Below, piece by piece: positions 34,824 through 42,307 of a DNA stretch of 43,521 nt (position 1 is the first letter of the stretch; each line of letters opens with the position of its first letter). The stretch lies in NCBI GenBank assembly GCA_947600065.1, contig CANQFZ010000012.1, positions 1-43,521 on the forward strand. The letters run 5' to 3'. The notes under the pieces were generated by a model that had not been told where the DNA came from, made no database searches, and worked only from the letters and a program-made list of their open reading frames with translations. The position numbers were made by a program, and so were the translations under genes. This DNA is from an uncultured Clostridia bacterium (GTDB taxonomy: Bacteria; Bacillota; Clostridia; Oscillospirales; Ruminococcaceae).

Positions 34824-34852
34824 ATTATACCATATTTTTTCACATTTGTCAA
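34824..34852 (-). promoter_or_regulatory. sigma-A promoter of the ABC transporter operon
   Basis: On the minus strand: TTGACA (34852-34847), 17-nt spacer, TATAAT (34829-34824), all consensus. It lies 56 nt from the nearer Rrf2-type palindrome, on the opposite strand from the metY promoter, so shared control is possible but not shown. Confidence 0.85.
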
Positions 34853-34907
34853 GGTCTTTGAGCAAAACGGGTACGCCGAGGAAAAAATTTGAAAAAATTT
34901 TTAAAAA

Positions 34908-34924
34908 CCTATTGACAAAGTAGG
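34908..34924. promoter_or_regulatory. Rrf2-type operator box 1
   Basis: CCTATTGACAAAGTAGG, a 17-bp palindrome with 5-nt centre that includes the metY -35 hexamer. It matches box 2 as CCTAYT-N5-AGTAGG; the box centres are 41 bp apart, close to four helical turns. A repressor here would block RNA polymerase. Confidence 0.7.
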
Positions 34925-34940
34925 CGATAGGGTTTATAAT
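34912..34940 (+). promoter_or_regulatory. sigma-A promoter of metY-cysK-rrf2
   Basis: TTGACA (34912-34917), 17-nt spacer, TATAAT (34935-34940). Start expected near 34947. Both palindromes touch it, one over the -35 and one just downstream of the start. The leader to metY is about 167 nt and contains a short Cys-rich ORF. Confidence 0.88.
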
Positions 34941-34948
34941 ATAATCAA

Positions 34949-34965
34949 CCTACTCGATTAGTAGG
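34949..34965. promoter_or_regulatory. Rrf2-type operator box 2
   Basis: CCTACTCGATTAGTAGG, a perfect 6+6 palindrome with 5-nt centre, at about +3 to +19. The half-site and spacing resemble IscR/Rrf2 boxes known in Clostridia. An Rrf2 gene lies at the end of this operon, suggesting autoregulation. Confidence 0.75.
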
Positions 34966-34994
34966 AATATAGAAAAATGAAAGGCAACCGAACA

Positions 34995-35057
34995 ATGAAA
35001 CGCAGATATTATGGACGATGTATGATCTGTTCTTCCAGATCCCGAATGTGCCGTTAA
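34995..35057 (+). CDS. Cys-containing 20-residue leader peptide
   Basis: A 20-codon ORF in the metY leader, ending CMICSSRSRMCR, with Cys at positions 9, 12 and 19 and a basic N-terminus MKRRYYGR. GAAAGG (34979-34984) lies 10 nt before the ATG, an ordinary Shine-Dalgarno; an upstream in-frame ATG at 34977 lacks one. The last Cys codon is next to last. The ORF overlaps a hairpin and stops just before a second hairpin with a T-run. This layout fits a leader peptide sensing charged tRNA-Cys, comparable in principle to Cys-rich attenuator ORFs reported in mycobacteria. I know of no named family for it; translation and function are inferred. Confidence 0.6.
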   Translation: MKRRYYGRCMICSSRSRMCR

Positions 35058-35071
35058 ACTTATCGGCTTTT
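35024..35071 (+). promoter_or_regulatory. Leader hairpins, possible attenuator
   Basis: Hairpin a: GATCTG (35024-35029) with CAGATC (35036-35041), inside the leader ORF and spanning its second Cys codon. Hairpin b: GCCG (35050-35053) with CGGC (35064-35067), containing the ORF stop, extended by two pairs past a T-T mismatch and followed by TTTT. Hairpin b is weak as a terminator. The ribosome stalled at the Cys codons would disrupt a and could alter b. Confidence 0.45.
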
Positions 35072-35113
35072 AAAAAACACAATAATATAATATTTTAGGA
35101 GGAACTTTTTATT

Positions 35114-36415
35114 ATGTCAGACATCAGAAATTCACAGAACTGGAGCTTTGAAACAAAACAGCTCCACATAGGACAGGAAACCGCAGACCCTACTACAGAC
35201 GCGCGCGCAGTGCCCATATACGCGAGCACGTCTTTCGTATTCCATAACAGCAAGCATGCCGCAGACCGCTTTGGGCTTCGTGACGCAGGAAATATCTACG
35301 GAAGACTTACAAACCCCACCCAGGATATTTTCGAGCAGAGAATTGCCGCTCTAGAGGGAGGCACGGGCGCTCTTGCTACCGCGTCGGGCGCGGCGGCAAT
35401 AAACTATACCGTTTCTGCTCTCGCAAGAAGCGGAGAACATATCGTAGCTTCAAAGACTATCTACGGCGGCACTTATAATCTGCTCGCGCATACTCTTCCG
35501 CTTTCTTCGGGAATTACGACGACTTTTGTTGACCCCGAAGAGGAAAATACCTTTGAAAATGCTATCCAAGACAACACAAAGGCTATATTTATCGAAACGC
35601 TCGGAAACCCTAACTCTAACATAATCGACATTGAAGAAGTCGCAAAGGTCGCTCATAAACACGGTATACCGCTTGTTGTCGACTCGACGTTTGCTACGCC
35701 TTATCTCGTAAGACCGCTTGAATACGGAGCGGACATTGTCGTACACTCGGCGACAAAGTTCATCGGCGGTCACGGAACGGCGATAGGCGGCGTTATTGTT
35801 GACGGCGGATTTGACTGGGAAAAATCGGGAAAGTATCCGTGGATATCCGCGCCTAACCCCTCTTATCACGGAGTTTCGTTTGCACAGGCGGCGGGAAAAG
35901 CTGCGTTTGTAACGTATATCAGAGCGATACTTCTGAGAGATACGGGCGCGACGCTCTCGCCTTTCCATGCTTTCTTGTTCCTGCAAGGGCTTGAAACGCT
36001 TTCGCTGAGAGTTGAAAGGCATGTTCAGAACGCGCTGAAAATCGTCGAATACTTAAACTCCCACCCGCAGGTAGAGGCTGTTCATCACCCCTCGCTCGAA
36101 ACCGAACCGAGCCACAAACTGTATAAGAAATATTTCCCGAACGGCGGCGGCTCGATATTCACCTTTGAGATAAAGGGAAATGCAGAAACTGCGCAGAAGT
36201 TTATAGACAATCTCGCTATTTTCTCGCTTCTGGCAAATGTTGCGGACGTAAAGAGCCTCGTTATTCACCCCGCAAGCACCACACATTCTCAGCTCACCGA
36301 AAGCGAGCTTCTCGAACAAGGCATAAAGCCCAACACTATCAGGCTTTCTATAGGCACGGAAAACGTAAACGACCTTATTGCGGCGCTAGACGCGGCGTTT
36401 AAAGCCGTTGAATAA
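35114..36415 (+). CDS. metY: O-acetylhomoserine sulfhydrylase
   Basis: A PLP enzyme making homocysteine from O-acetylhomoserine and sulfide, or the related O-acetylserine reaction. It is of the 430-residue MetY/Cys-Met metabolism type. The PLP lysine is Lys215 in HSATKFIGGHG. The N-terminal LHIGQETADPTTDARAVPIY is typical, and ETLGNPNSNI, VVDSTFATPYL and SIGTEN are the other family blocks. AGGAGGA supports the start. It is the first enzyme gene after the leader peptide and dual operator, followed 32 nt later by cysK. With the Rrf2 gene it forms a cysteine/homocysteine operon that would respond to sulfur or cysteine status. Confidence 0.95.
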   Translation: MSDIRNSQNWSFETKQLHIGQETADPTTDARAVPIYASTSFVFHNSKHAADRFGLRDAGNIYGRLTNPTQDIFEQRIAALEGGTGALATASGAAAINYTVSALARSGEHIVASKTIYGGTYNLLAHTLPLSSGITTTFVDPEEENTFENAIQDNTKAIFIETLGNPNSNIIDIEEVAKVAHKHGIPLVVDSTFATPYLVRPLEYGADIVVHSATKFIGGHGTAIGGVIVDGGFDWEKSGKYPWISAPNPSYHGVSFAQAAGKAAFVTYIRAILLRDTGATLSPFHAFLFLQGLETLSLRVERHVQNALKIVEYLNSHPQVEAVHHPSLETEPSHKLYKKYFPNGGGSIFTFEIKGNAETAQKFIDNLAIFSLLANVADVKSLVIHPASTTHSQLTESELLEQGIKPNTIRLSIGTENVNDLIAALDAAFKAVE

Positions 36416-36447
36416 ATTTAATTTATGATTAAGGAGAACTGATTATT

Positions 36448-37380
36448 ATGGCAAAGATTTATACTTCGGCAGACCAGCTTGTAGGCAGAACGCCACTTCT
36501 TGAACTTGTGCACATTGAAAAGGAGCTCGGACTGAAAGCAAAGATACTTGCAAAGCTCGAATATTTCAACCCCGCGGGTTCTGTAAAAGACAGAGTTGCA
36601 AAGGAAATGCTCGACGACGCGGAGAAAAAAGGCGTATTGAATAAAGACTCGGTAATTATCGAGCCTACGAGCGGAAACACGGGCATAGGACTTGCGTCCG
36701 TAGCGGCGGCAAGAGGTTATCGTATAATAATAGTTATGCCCGAAACAATGTCCGTTGAGCGCAGGCAGCTTATGAAAGCATACGGCGCGGAGCTTGTTCT
36801 TACAGAGGGCGCAAAGGGAATGAAGGGCGCAATAACAAAGGCGGAGGAGCTTGCGAAGGAAATTAAGGGAGGATTTATCCCCTCGCAGTTTACAAATCCC
36901 GCAAATCCCGAAGCGCACAGAAAAACGACGGGTCCCGAAATATGGGAGGACACCGACGGAAAAGTCGACTATTTTGTCGCGGGCGTAGGCACGGGCGGCA
37001 CTATCACGGGAGCGGGCGAATATCTTAAATCGAAAAATCCCAACATAAAAATAGCCGCTATTGAGCCGAAGTCCAGCGCCGTATTATCGACAGGCGTTGC
37101 AGGCTCGCACAAGATACAGGGTATCGGAGCGGGGTTTGTTCCCGAGGTATTGAACACGAAGATATATGACGAGATAATTCCCGTTGAAAACAATGACGCA
37201 TTTGAAGCGGGCAGGCTTATCGGCAAGAAAGAGGGAGTTCTTGTGGGAATATCTTCGGGCGCGGCGTTATGGGCGGCAATTGAAATAGCAAAACGCCCCG
37301 AAAGCGAAGGAAAAAACATAGTTGTTATTCTCCCCGACACGGGCGACAGGTATTTGTCGACCGAGCTGTTTGGCGAATAA
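36448..37380 (+). CDS. cysK: Cysteine synthase A
   Basis: O-acetylserine (thiol)-lyase, making cysteine from O-acetylserine and sulfide. It is 310 residues, normal length. PLP Lys47 lies in [11 protein letters not shown]. The substrate loop is [10 protein letters not shown], and the phosphate-binding GTGGTITG lies near 179. IGAGFVP and the C-terminal [10 protein letters not shown] are present. AAGGAGAA precedes the ATG. It sits between metY and the Rrf2 gene with short gaps, so the three are cotranscribed. No cysE is visible in the window, so O-acetylserine must come from elsewhere. Confidence 0.96.
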   Translation: MAKIYTSADQLVGRTPLLELVHIEKELGLKAKILAKLEYFNPAGSVKDRVAKEMLDDAEKKGVLNKDSVIIEPTSGNTGIGLASVAAARGYRIIIVMPETMSVERRQLMKAYGAELVLTEGAKGMKGAITKAEELAKEIKGGFIPSQFTNPANPEAHRKTTGPEIWEDTDGKVDYFVAGVGTGGTITGAGEYLKSKNPNIKIAAIEPKSSAVLSTGVAGSHKIQGIGAGFVPEVLNTKIYDEIIPVENNDAFEAGRLIGKKEGVLVGISSGAALWAAIEIAKRPESEGKNIVVILPDTGDRYLSTELFGE

Positions 37381-37406
37381 TCAACGATTAAACGAGGAGA
37401 AAGACG

Positions 37407-37814
37407 ATGAAACTTGTATCCACCAGAGGACGCTATGCGCTGAGGGTAATTATTGACCTTGCGGAGCATGACAGCGGGAGCTATATCCCGATGAAAGAGA
37501 TCGCTATGCGTCAAGGTATCTCGCTTAAATATCTTGAGCAGATAATGCCCGTGCTTATGAAGAACAAGGTCATTGACGGCGCAAGCGGAAAAGGCGGAGG
37601 ATACAAACTTAACCGTCCGCCCGAGGATTATAAAGTCTGGGATATACTGACGCTTACAGAGGGCAGCCTTGCGCCTGTGGCGTGTCTTGATTGCGACGCG
37701 GAGAAATGCGAACGCGAAAGCGAGTGCCGCACTCTCCCGATGTGGAAAAAATATCAGGAAATGACGGAAGATTTTTTCAATAATATAAGCGTGGCGGACC
37801 TTATGAAGAAGTAA
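37407..37814 (+). CDS. Rrf2/CymR-IscR-type transcription regulator
   Basis: A 135-residue Rrf2 family repressor with a winged helix at the N-terminus (MKLVSTRGRYALRVIIDLAE, then IAMRQGISLKYLEQIM) and a GKGGGYKL wing. Four cysteines lie in the sensor loop, Cys93, 96, 101 and 107, in the region where IscR binds its iron-sulfur cluster. The spacing is not the IscR pattern. It may bind a cluster, or sense cysteine enzymes as CymR does through CysK, which is encoded just upstream. GAGGAGAA precedes the ATG. As the last gene of the metY-cysK operon, it likely controls that operon through the two CCTAYT-N5-AGTAGG boxes. An inverted hairpin repeat follows at once. Confidence 0.9.
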   Translation: MKLVSTRGRYALRVIIDLAEHDSGSYIPMKEIAMRQGISLKYLEQIMPVLMKNKVIDGASGKGGGYKLNRPPEDYKVWDILTLTEGSLAPVACLDCDAEKCERESECRTLPMWKKYQEMTEDFFNNISVADLMKK

Positions 37815-37815
37815 A

Positions 37816-37915
37816 CAAGGGGGACCCTTTTGAAAAAGGGTCCCCCTTGAACCCCTCCCAAAACTTTTACGTGCCGCGCCTTTCGGCGCGGTTGGAAAGT
37901 GGAAAAGTTGTTCTC
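37816..37915 (-). repeat. Two-hairpin dispersed repeat, copy R4 (inverted)
   Basis: Long hairpin: CAAGGGGGACCCTTTT (37816-37831) with complement (37834-37849), identical in stem to copy R3. GC hairpin: CCGCGCC-TTTC-GGCGCGG (37874-37891), loop GAAA in element orientation. It begins one base after the Rrf2 stop and probably ends that operon. Confidence 0.75.
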
Positions 37916-38026
37916 CTCTCTAAACTAATTCTAGCCTCCAGCATCTTTTTTTGATAACCAAAAAACTTTAATTCTCAAAAGTGCTTTTAAATTCTTACCT
38001 CTTACTTCTTCCCTCTTACATCTAAA

Positions 38027-38051
38027 AGGGGACTTTATGAAAAAGTCCCCT
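38027..38051 (-). terminator. Terminator of the ior-paaK-ACT operon
   Basis: On the minus strand, AGGGGACTTT pairs with AAAGTCCCCT around TTCAT, followed by TTTAGA. It lies 22 nt after the ACT gene stop. Between it and repeat R4 (37916-38020) I see nothing supportable. Confidence 0.7.
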
Positions 38052-38072
38052 GTTTATTATTTTCCGCTCTAA

Positions 38073-38492
38073 TTATGTGAAATCTCCGTCGTTCAGCATT
38101 TCTATACCGTGCTGTTTTAAAATGCTCTCTGCGGCTTCGTTGTCGCCAACTCTAAGCACCACATAAGCGTCAAGCGCGGGCGATGTGAACGCGTACATAT
38201 AGTCAATGTTTATACCCGCTTTGTCAAGAACAGTCAGTATTCCGCTGAGCGAGCCCGCCTTGTCCGACATCTTTACCGCAAGCACGTCTATCGCCGACAT
38301 TATGCTTTCGCCCTTCAGCGCTTCCTGTGCCTTTTCAAGATCCGAAACGATAAGCCTGAGTATGCCGCAGTCGCTGCCGTCGGCTATGCACATTGCACGA
38401 ATATTAACGTTTGCGTCCGAAATGAGCTTTACTATTTCGGAAAGTTTGCCTGCCCTATTTTCAAGGAAAACAGTAAGCTGTTTTACTGCCAT
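38073..38492 (-). CDS. Tandem ACT-domain protein
   Basis: A 139-residue protein with two ACT domains: residues 1-67 (LTVFLENRAGKLSEIVKLIS) and 68-139 (AVKMSDKAGSLSGILTVLDK). ACT domains bind amino acids and regulate enzymes. Stand-alone tandem-ACT proteins of this kind usually accompany phenylacetate-CoA ligase and indolepyruvate oxidoreductase, as here. A ligand such as an aromatic amino acid is therefore plausible but not demonstrated. AAGGAGTG precedes the ATG. It is the last gene of a four-gene minus-strand operon, 23 nt after paaK, and a terminator follows. Confidence 0.9.
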   Translation of the reverse strand: MAVKQLTVFLENRAGKLSEIVKLISDANVNIRAMCIADGSDCGILRLIVSDLEKAQEALKGESIMSAIDVLAVKMSDKAGSLSGILTVLDKAGINIDYMYAFTSPALDAYVVLRVGDNEAAESILKQHGIEMLNDGDFT

Positions 38493-38515
38493 AAAAACAC
38501 TCCTTTCATATCAGC

Positions 38516-39823
38516 TCAATCGTGGAGCTTGCGCTTGTCTATAACTCTTACAGCCTTGCCCTCGCTTCTTGCAACGGAATGAGGCGACATAAGATGTATC
38601 TTCGGGCCTATTCCCAGCATTGTTCTCATAGCGCTTTCGAGCTTTTTCTCCCTTGCCTGGATATCGCTTATCTTGTCGGAGAACTGCTCGGGCGGAAGCT
38701 CAACATTTATGTCGAGCGTATCGGTGTTGTTTACACGGTCGACAAGTATCTGATAGTTTGGCGGGTAGCCCTCTTTCAGCAATACCGCTTCTATCTGGCT
38801 CGGGAATACGTTTACTCCGCGTATTATCATCATGTCGTCGCTTCTGCCCATGGGCTTGCTCATCTTTACATGAGTGCGCCCGCAGGAACACTTCTTGCGC
38901 GAGAGAACGCAGATGTCGCGCGTTCTGTAGCGCAAAAGCGGGAACGCTTCTTTGTCGAGAGAAGTGAACACAAGTTCTCCCTTTTCTCCCTCGGGAAGTA
39001 CCTCGCCCGTGTCGGGGTCGATTATTTCCGCATAAAAATGGTCTTCATTTATATGCATACCCGTCTGTTCTTCACACTCAAACGAAACTCCCGGACCGCT
39101 CGTTTCCGTAAGTCCGTAAATGTCATAAGCCTTTATGCCGAGGCTCTTTTCAATGCTTCTGCGCATTTCTTCCGTCCAGGGTTCAGCGCCGAAAATGCCT
39201 GCTTTGAGCTTGTTGTCCTCGGGCTTATATCCCATTTCCGCAAGGCTCTCGCCTATGTACGCGGCATAAGACGGCGTACAGCAAAGTATGGTAGAACCCA
39301 AGTCCATCATAAACTGTATCTGCCTTTCGGTATTTCCCGAAGACATCGGTAGCGTCAGACAGCCGACCTTGTGAGAACCGCCGTTAAGTCCGGGTCCTCC
39401 CGTAAACAAGCCGTAGCCGTAGCAAACCTGGCATACGTCCTCATTTGTGCCGCCCGCCGCGACAATTGCTCTCGCGCAGCATTCCTCCCAGATGTCGATG
39501 TCCTCCTGAGTATAAAACGCTACGACGCGTCTGCCTGTCGTTCCCGAAGTAGACTGGATACGCACGCAGTTTTTAAGATCCGTTCCGAGAAGTCCGTAGG
39601 GGTATGCGATCCTCAGGTCTTCCTTTGACAGAAACGGGAGCTTTTTAATATCGTCGACGCTTTTTATATCGTCAGGCGTTACTCCCTTTGCGTCCATAAG
39701 ATCGCGATAATACTTCACGTTCTCATAAACGTGGCGTACTTGTTTTACGATCTTCTCGTTCTGGATCTCGAGAATTTTCTCGCGCGACGCGGTCTCGATC
39801 TCCGGCTGGTAGTAGTTGGGCAT
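38516..39823 (-). CDS. paaK: Phenylacetate-CoA ligase
   Basis: An adenylate-forming enzyme activating phenylacetate or related aryl acids to CoA thioesters. It is 435 residues. The nucleotide-binding P-loop is QSTSGTTGRRVVAFYTQ, the A5-type motif is YDIYGLTE and the hinge Asp lies in YRTRDICVL. C-terminal lysine-containing KAVRVIDKRKL is present. A GAGG site precedes the ATG. In this operon the IorAB complex upstream would form aryl acetyl-CoA from aromatic 2-oxoacids, and PaaK may run either way between acid and thioester. Whether the flux is degradative or biosynthetic cannot be told from sequence. Confidence 0.93.
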   Translation of the reverse strand: MPNYYQPEIETASREKILEIQNEKIVKQVRHVYENVKYYRDLMDAKGVTPDDIKSVDDIKKLPFLSKEDLRIAYPYGLLGTDLKNCVRIQSTSGTTGRRVVAFYTQEDIDIWEECCARAIVAAGGTNEDVCQVCYGYGLFTGGPGLNGGSHKVGCLTLPMSSGNTERQIQFMMDLGSTILCCTPSYAAYIGESLAEMGYKPEDNKLKAGIFGAEPWTEEMRRSIEKSLGIKAYDIYGLTETSGPGVSFECEEQTGMHINEDHFYAEIIDPDTGEVLPEGEKGELVFTSLDKEAFPLLRYRTRDICVLSRKKCSCGRTHVKMSKPMGRSDDMMIIRGVNVFPSQIEAVLLKEGYPPNYQILVDRVNNTDTLDINVELPPEQFSDKISDIQAREKKLESAMRTMLGIGPKIHLMSPHSVARSEGKAVRVIDKRKLHD

Positions 39824-39882
39824 TTGCTGAACCTCCTTGTAATTATTATTCCCGAAAATCTATATCGGGTAATTTCCTGAAA

Positions 39883-40455
39883 CTATGATGAAAAACCAAG
39901 CTCGAAAGCCTTTTTGTTTATTTCCACAAACTGCGGCTTTACGGTCTTTTCTATTGCAGAAAGCCATTTTTCTTTGTCAAGGTCGAAGTATTTTGCAAGC
40001 CTCCCCATAAGCACGATATTTACGGCTTTTGCGCTTCCCGCCTGCTCAGCAAGGCTAAGCGCGTCTGTCTCGTCAATGAAAACGCCCTTTGATTTTAATT
40101 CTTCGAGGACATTTTCGGGATATTCCGCCGCTCCGGTAATTACGGGCATGGGGTCTATCTGCCGGATATTTACGACGATCTTTCCGCCCTTTTTAAGACA
40201 GCTTACATATCTCGCCGCTTCGAGCTTTTCAAACGACACGATAAAGTCTGCTTCTCCCTCGGAAATAACGGGGGAATTTACCTTTTCTCCGAAACGAACG
40301 TATGTAACGACCGAACCGCCGCGCTGGCTCATTCCGTGAACTTCGCTTACTTTTACGTCATATCCCTCGTCGGTAAGAAGCACTCCGAGCAGCTTGCTCG
40401 CAAGCAGACTTCCCTGCCCTCCTACGCCTACTATCATCACGTTTTTTGTTTCCAT
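39883..40455 (-). CDS. iorB: Indolepyruvate oxidoreductase, beta subunit
   Basis: A 190-residue gamma-type subunit of the 2-oxoacid:ferredoxin oxidoreductase superfamily. The start MIVGVGGQGSLLASKLLG fits the family N-terminus, and GMSQRGGSVVTYVRFG and a C-terminal PQFVEINKKAFELG are present. It partners IorA to oxidise indolepyruvate and other aryl pyruvates to aryl acetyl-CoA with ferredoxin reduction. GGGGAG precedes the ATG at 40455. It begins 18 nt after iorA on the minus strand. Confidence 0.92.
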   Translation of the reverse strand: METKNVMIVGVGGQGSLLASKLLGVLLTDEGYDVKVSEVHGMSQRGGSVVTYVRFGEKVNSPVISEGEADFIVSFEKLEAARYVSCLKKGGKIVVNIRQIDPMPVITGAAEYPENVLEELKSKGVFIDETDALSLAEQAGSAKAVNIVLMGRLAKYFDLDKEKWLSAIEKTVKPQFVEINKKAFELGFSS

Positions 40456-40473
40456 ATCCGTATCTCCCCTCTC

Positions 40474-42204
40474 TTAAACCTCAATTGCGCCCTTTGCGCA
40501 AAGCTGTGTGCATACCGCGCAGCCGACGCACTGCGTTGCGTCTATGACAGCTTTTTTGTCCTTTATACTTATCGCGGGACAGCCGAGCTTCATACACATC
40601 TTACAGCCTATGCACTTTTCGCTGTTTACCTTCAGCGCGGGCTTCGGCTTTACATATTTAAGCAGCATGCAAGGTCTGCGGGAAATGATAACGGACGGCT
40701 CGTTTACCGAAAGTTCTTCCTTTACGGCTTCTTCGCATTGTTTAAGGTCATAAGGGTCTACAACTCTAACGCGCTTTATTCCTATCGAATGTACAAATTC
40801 CTCGATATTAACGGCAGTCGCTGGCTCGTTCTTTATGTTGTAGCCCGTTGTGGGGTTCTGCTGGTGACCTGTCATTCCCGTAATTGAGTTGTCGAGAATA
40901 ATTACTGTAGAGTTTGACGCGTTGTACGCAATGTTAACAAGCCCTGTCATTCCCGAATGCATAAATGTCGAATCTCCTATAACGCAGACGGTCTTATTTT
41001 CGCTGTCAGCGCCGCCGACCTTGTTAAAGCCGTGAAGTCCCGAAACAGACGCGCCCATACACAGCGTACTGTCAAGCGCGAAAAGCGGCGCGGCGCTTCC
41101 GAGAGTATAACAGCCTATATCTCCCAAAACGGTTATCTTGTTTTTAGCGAGGACATAGAACATTCCTCTGTGAGGGCAGCCCGCGCACATAACGGGCGGT
41201 CTGACGGGAACGGGCGCGTCAAGTTTTACGCTTTCGGGGAGCGTCAGCCCGAAAGCTTTTCTTATCGTCGTCTGGTCGTACTCTCCGAGCGGCGAGAACA
41301 TCTCTTTTCCCACGCAATCAATGCCGATATTTTTAACAAACGTTTCGATTATCCCGTCAAGCTCTTCGATAACATACAGCTTTTCAACACTTGCCGCAAA
41401 GTCCTTTATGAGCTTTTCGGGGAGCGGGTTTACGATTCCGAGTTTAAGCACGCATACGCTGTCGCCGAAAACCTCTTTTACATACTGATAGCAAGTGCCT
41501 GCGCAGATTATGCCGATTTTGTTGTCCGTCCCCTTTTCAACGCGGTTGAGGGGGCTTGTTTCGGCAAATTCGGCGAGCTTTTTCGTGCGCTCCTCTACAA
41601 ACGGGTGACGTTTTACGGCGTTTGCGGGAGCCATTATGTACTTCTGCGGATTTTTCTCATATGCGGGAAGTTCGATTTCCTTGCGTTCGCCAAGCTCCAC
41701 AATGCTCTGCGAATGTGCAATTCTTGTGCACATTCTGAACAATACGGGCGTATCGAACTTTTCGGAAATATCAAACGCTTCTTTTACAAACGCCTTTGCT
41801 TCTGCCGAATCGGACGGCTCTAACATAGGAACTTTAGCGGCAATTGCATAATGGCGCGAATCCTGCTCGTTCTGCGAGGAATGCATAGCGGGGTCGTCGG
41901 CTACGAACATAACCATTCCGCCCGTAACTCCCGTATAAGAGAGCGTAAAAAGCGGGTCTGCCGCAACGTTAAGCCCGACGTGTTTCATAGCGCAAGCCGA
42001 GCGAGCTCCTCTCAGCGACGCGCCGAAAGCGGTTTCAGTCGCTACTTTTTCATTCGGCGCCCACTCGCAGTAGATCTCGTCGTATTTAGCGGCGAACTCC
42101 GTTATTTCCGTAGAGGGCGTTCCCGGATAAGACGAAACGAGTTTTACTCCCGCCTCGTAAAGTCCTCTGGCAATTGCCTCATTTCCGAGCATAAGTTTTT
42201 TCAT
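40474..42204 (-). CDS. iorA: Indolepyruvate oxidoreductase, alpha subunit
   Basis: A 576-residue thiamin-diphosphate subunit of indolepyruvate ferredoxin oxidoreductase. N-terminal blocks include LMLGNEAIARGLYEAGVKLV and SYPGTPSTEI. The TPP-binding core has GDIGCYTLGS and GDSTFMHSGMTGL, then LDNSITGMTGHQQNP. The C-terminus is a ferredoxin domain with two clusters: CIGCKMCMKLGCP and CVGCAVCTQLC. I used the ATG at 42204, preceded by GAAAGGAA; a TTG two codons upstream is less likely. It opens the minus-strand operon with iorB, paaK and ACT. It needs thiamin diphosphate, which the thi operon in this window would help supply. Confidence 0.95.
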   Translation of the reverse strand: MKKLMLGNEAIARGLYEAGVKLVSSYPGTPSTEITEFAAKYDEIYCEWAPNEKVATETAFGASLRGARSACAMKHVGLNVAADPLFTLSYTGVTGGMVMFVADDPAMHSSQNEQDSRHYAIAAKVPMLEPSDSAEAKAFVKEAFDISEKFDTPVLFRMCTRIAHSQSIVELGERKEIELPAYEKNPQKYIMAPANAVKRHPFVEERTKKLAEFAETSPLNRVEKGTDNKIGIICAGTCYQYVKEVFGDSVCVLKLGIVNPLPEKLIKDFAASVEKLYVIEELDGIIETFVKNIGIDCVGKEMFSPLGEYDQTTIRKAFGLTLPESVKLDAPVPVRPPVMCAGCPHRGMFYVLAKNKITVLGDIGCYTLGSAAPLFALDSTLCMGASVSGLHGFNKVGGADSENKTVCVIGDSTFMHSGMTGLVNIAYNASNSTVIILDNSITGMTGHQQNPTTGYNIKNEPATAVNIEEFVHSIGIKRVRVVDPYDLKQCEEAVKEELSVNEPSVIISRRPCMLLKYVKPKPALKVNSEKCIGCKMCMKLGCPAISIKDKKAVIDATQCVGCAVCTQLCAKGAIEV

Positions 42205-42243
42205 TTGCAAAATTCCTTTCGTTTTATTTTAAATAAAAATAAG

Positions 42244-42272
42244 TTGATTTTTCTGTTAAACTATGCTATAAT
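42244..42272 (+). promoter_or_regulatory. sigma-A promoter of the amidohydrolase gene
   Basis: TTGATT (42244-42249), 17-nt spacer, TATAAT (42267-42272). The leader is about 30 nt with AAAAGGAGAT before the ATG. The minus-strand promoter for iorA must lie in the same 103-nt gap but is not clear. Confidence 0.7.
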
Positions 42273-42307
42273 CATACTGTTGATTTAAATTAAAAGGAGA
42301 TATAAAT

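Noticed and set aside
40957-41823. Plus-strand 288-codon open frame opposite iorA
   Set aside because: Antisense shadow of a clear TPP-enzyme gene; composition is Arg/Tyr/Ser-rich without domain structure.
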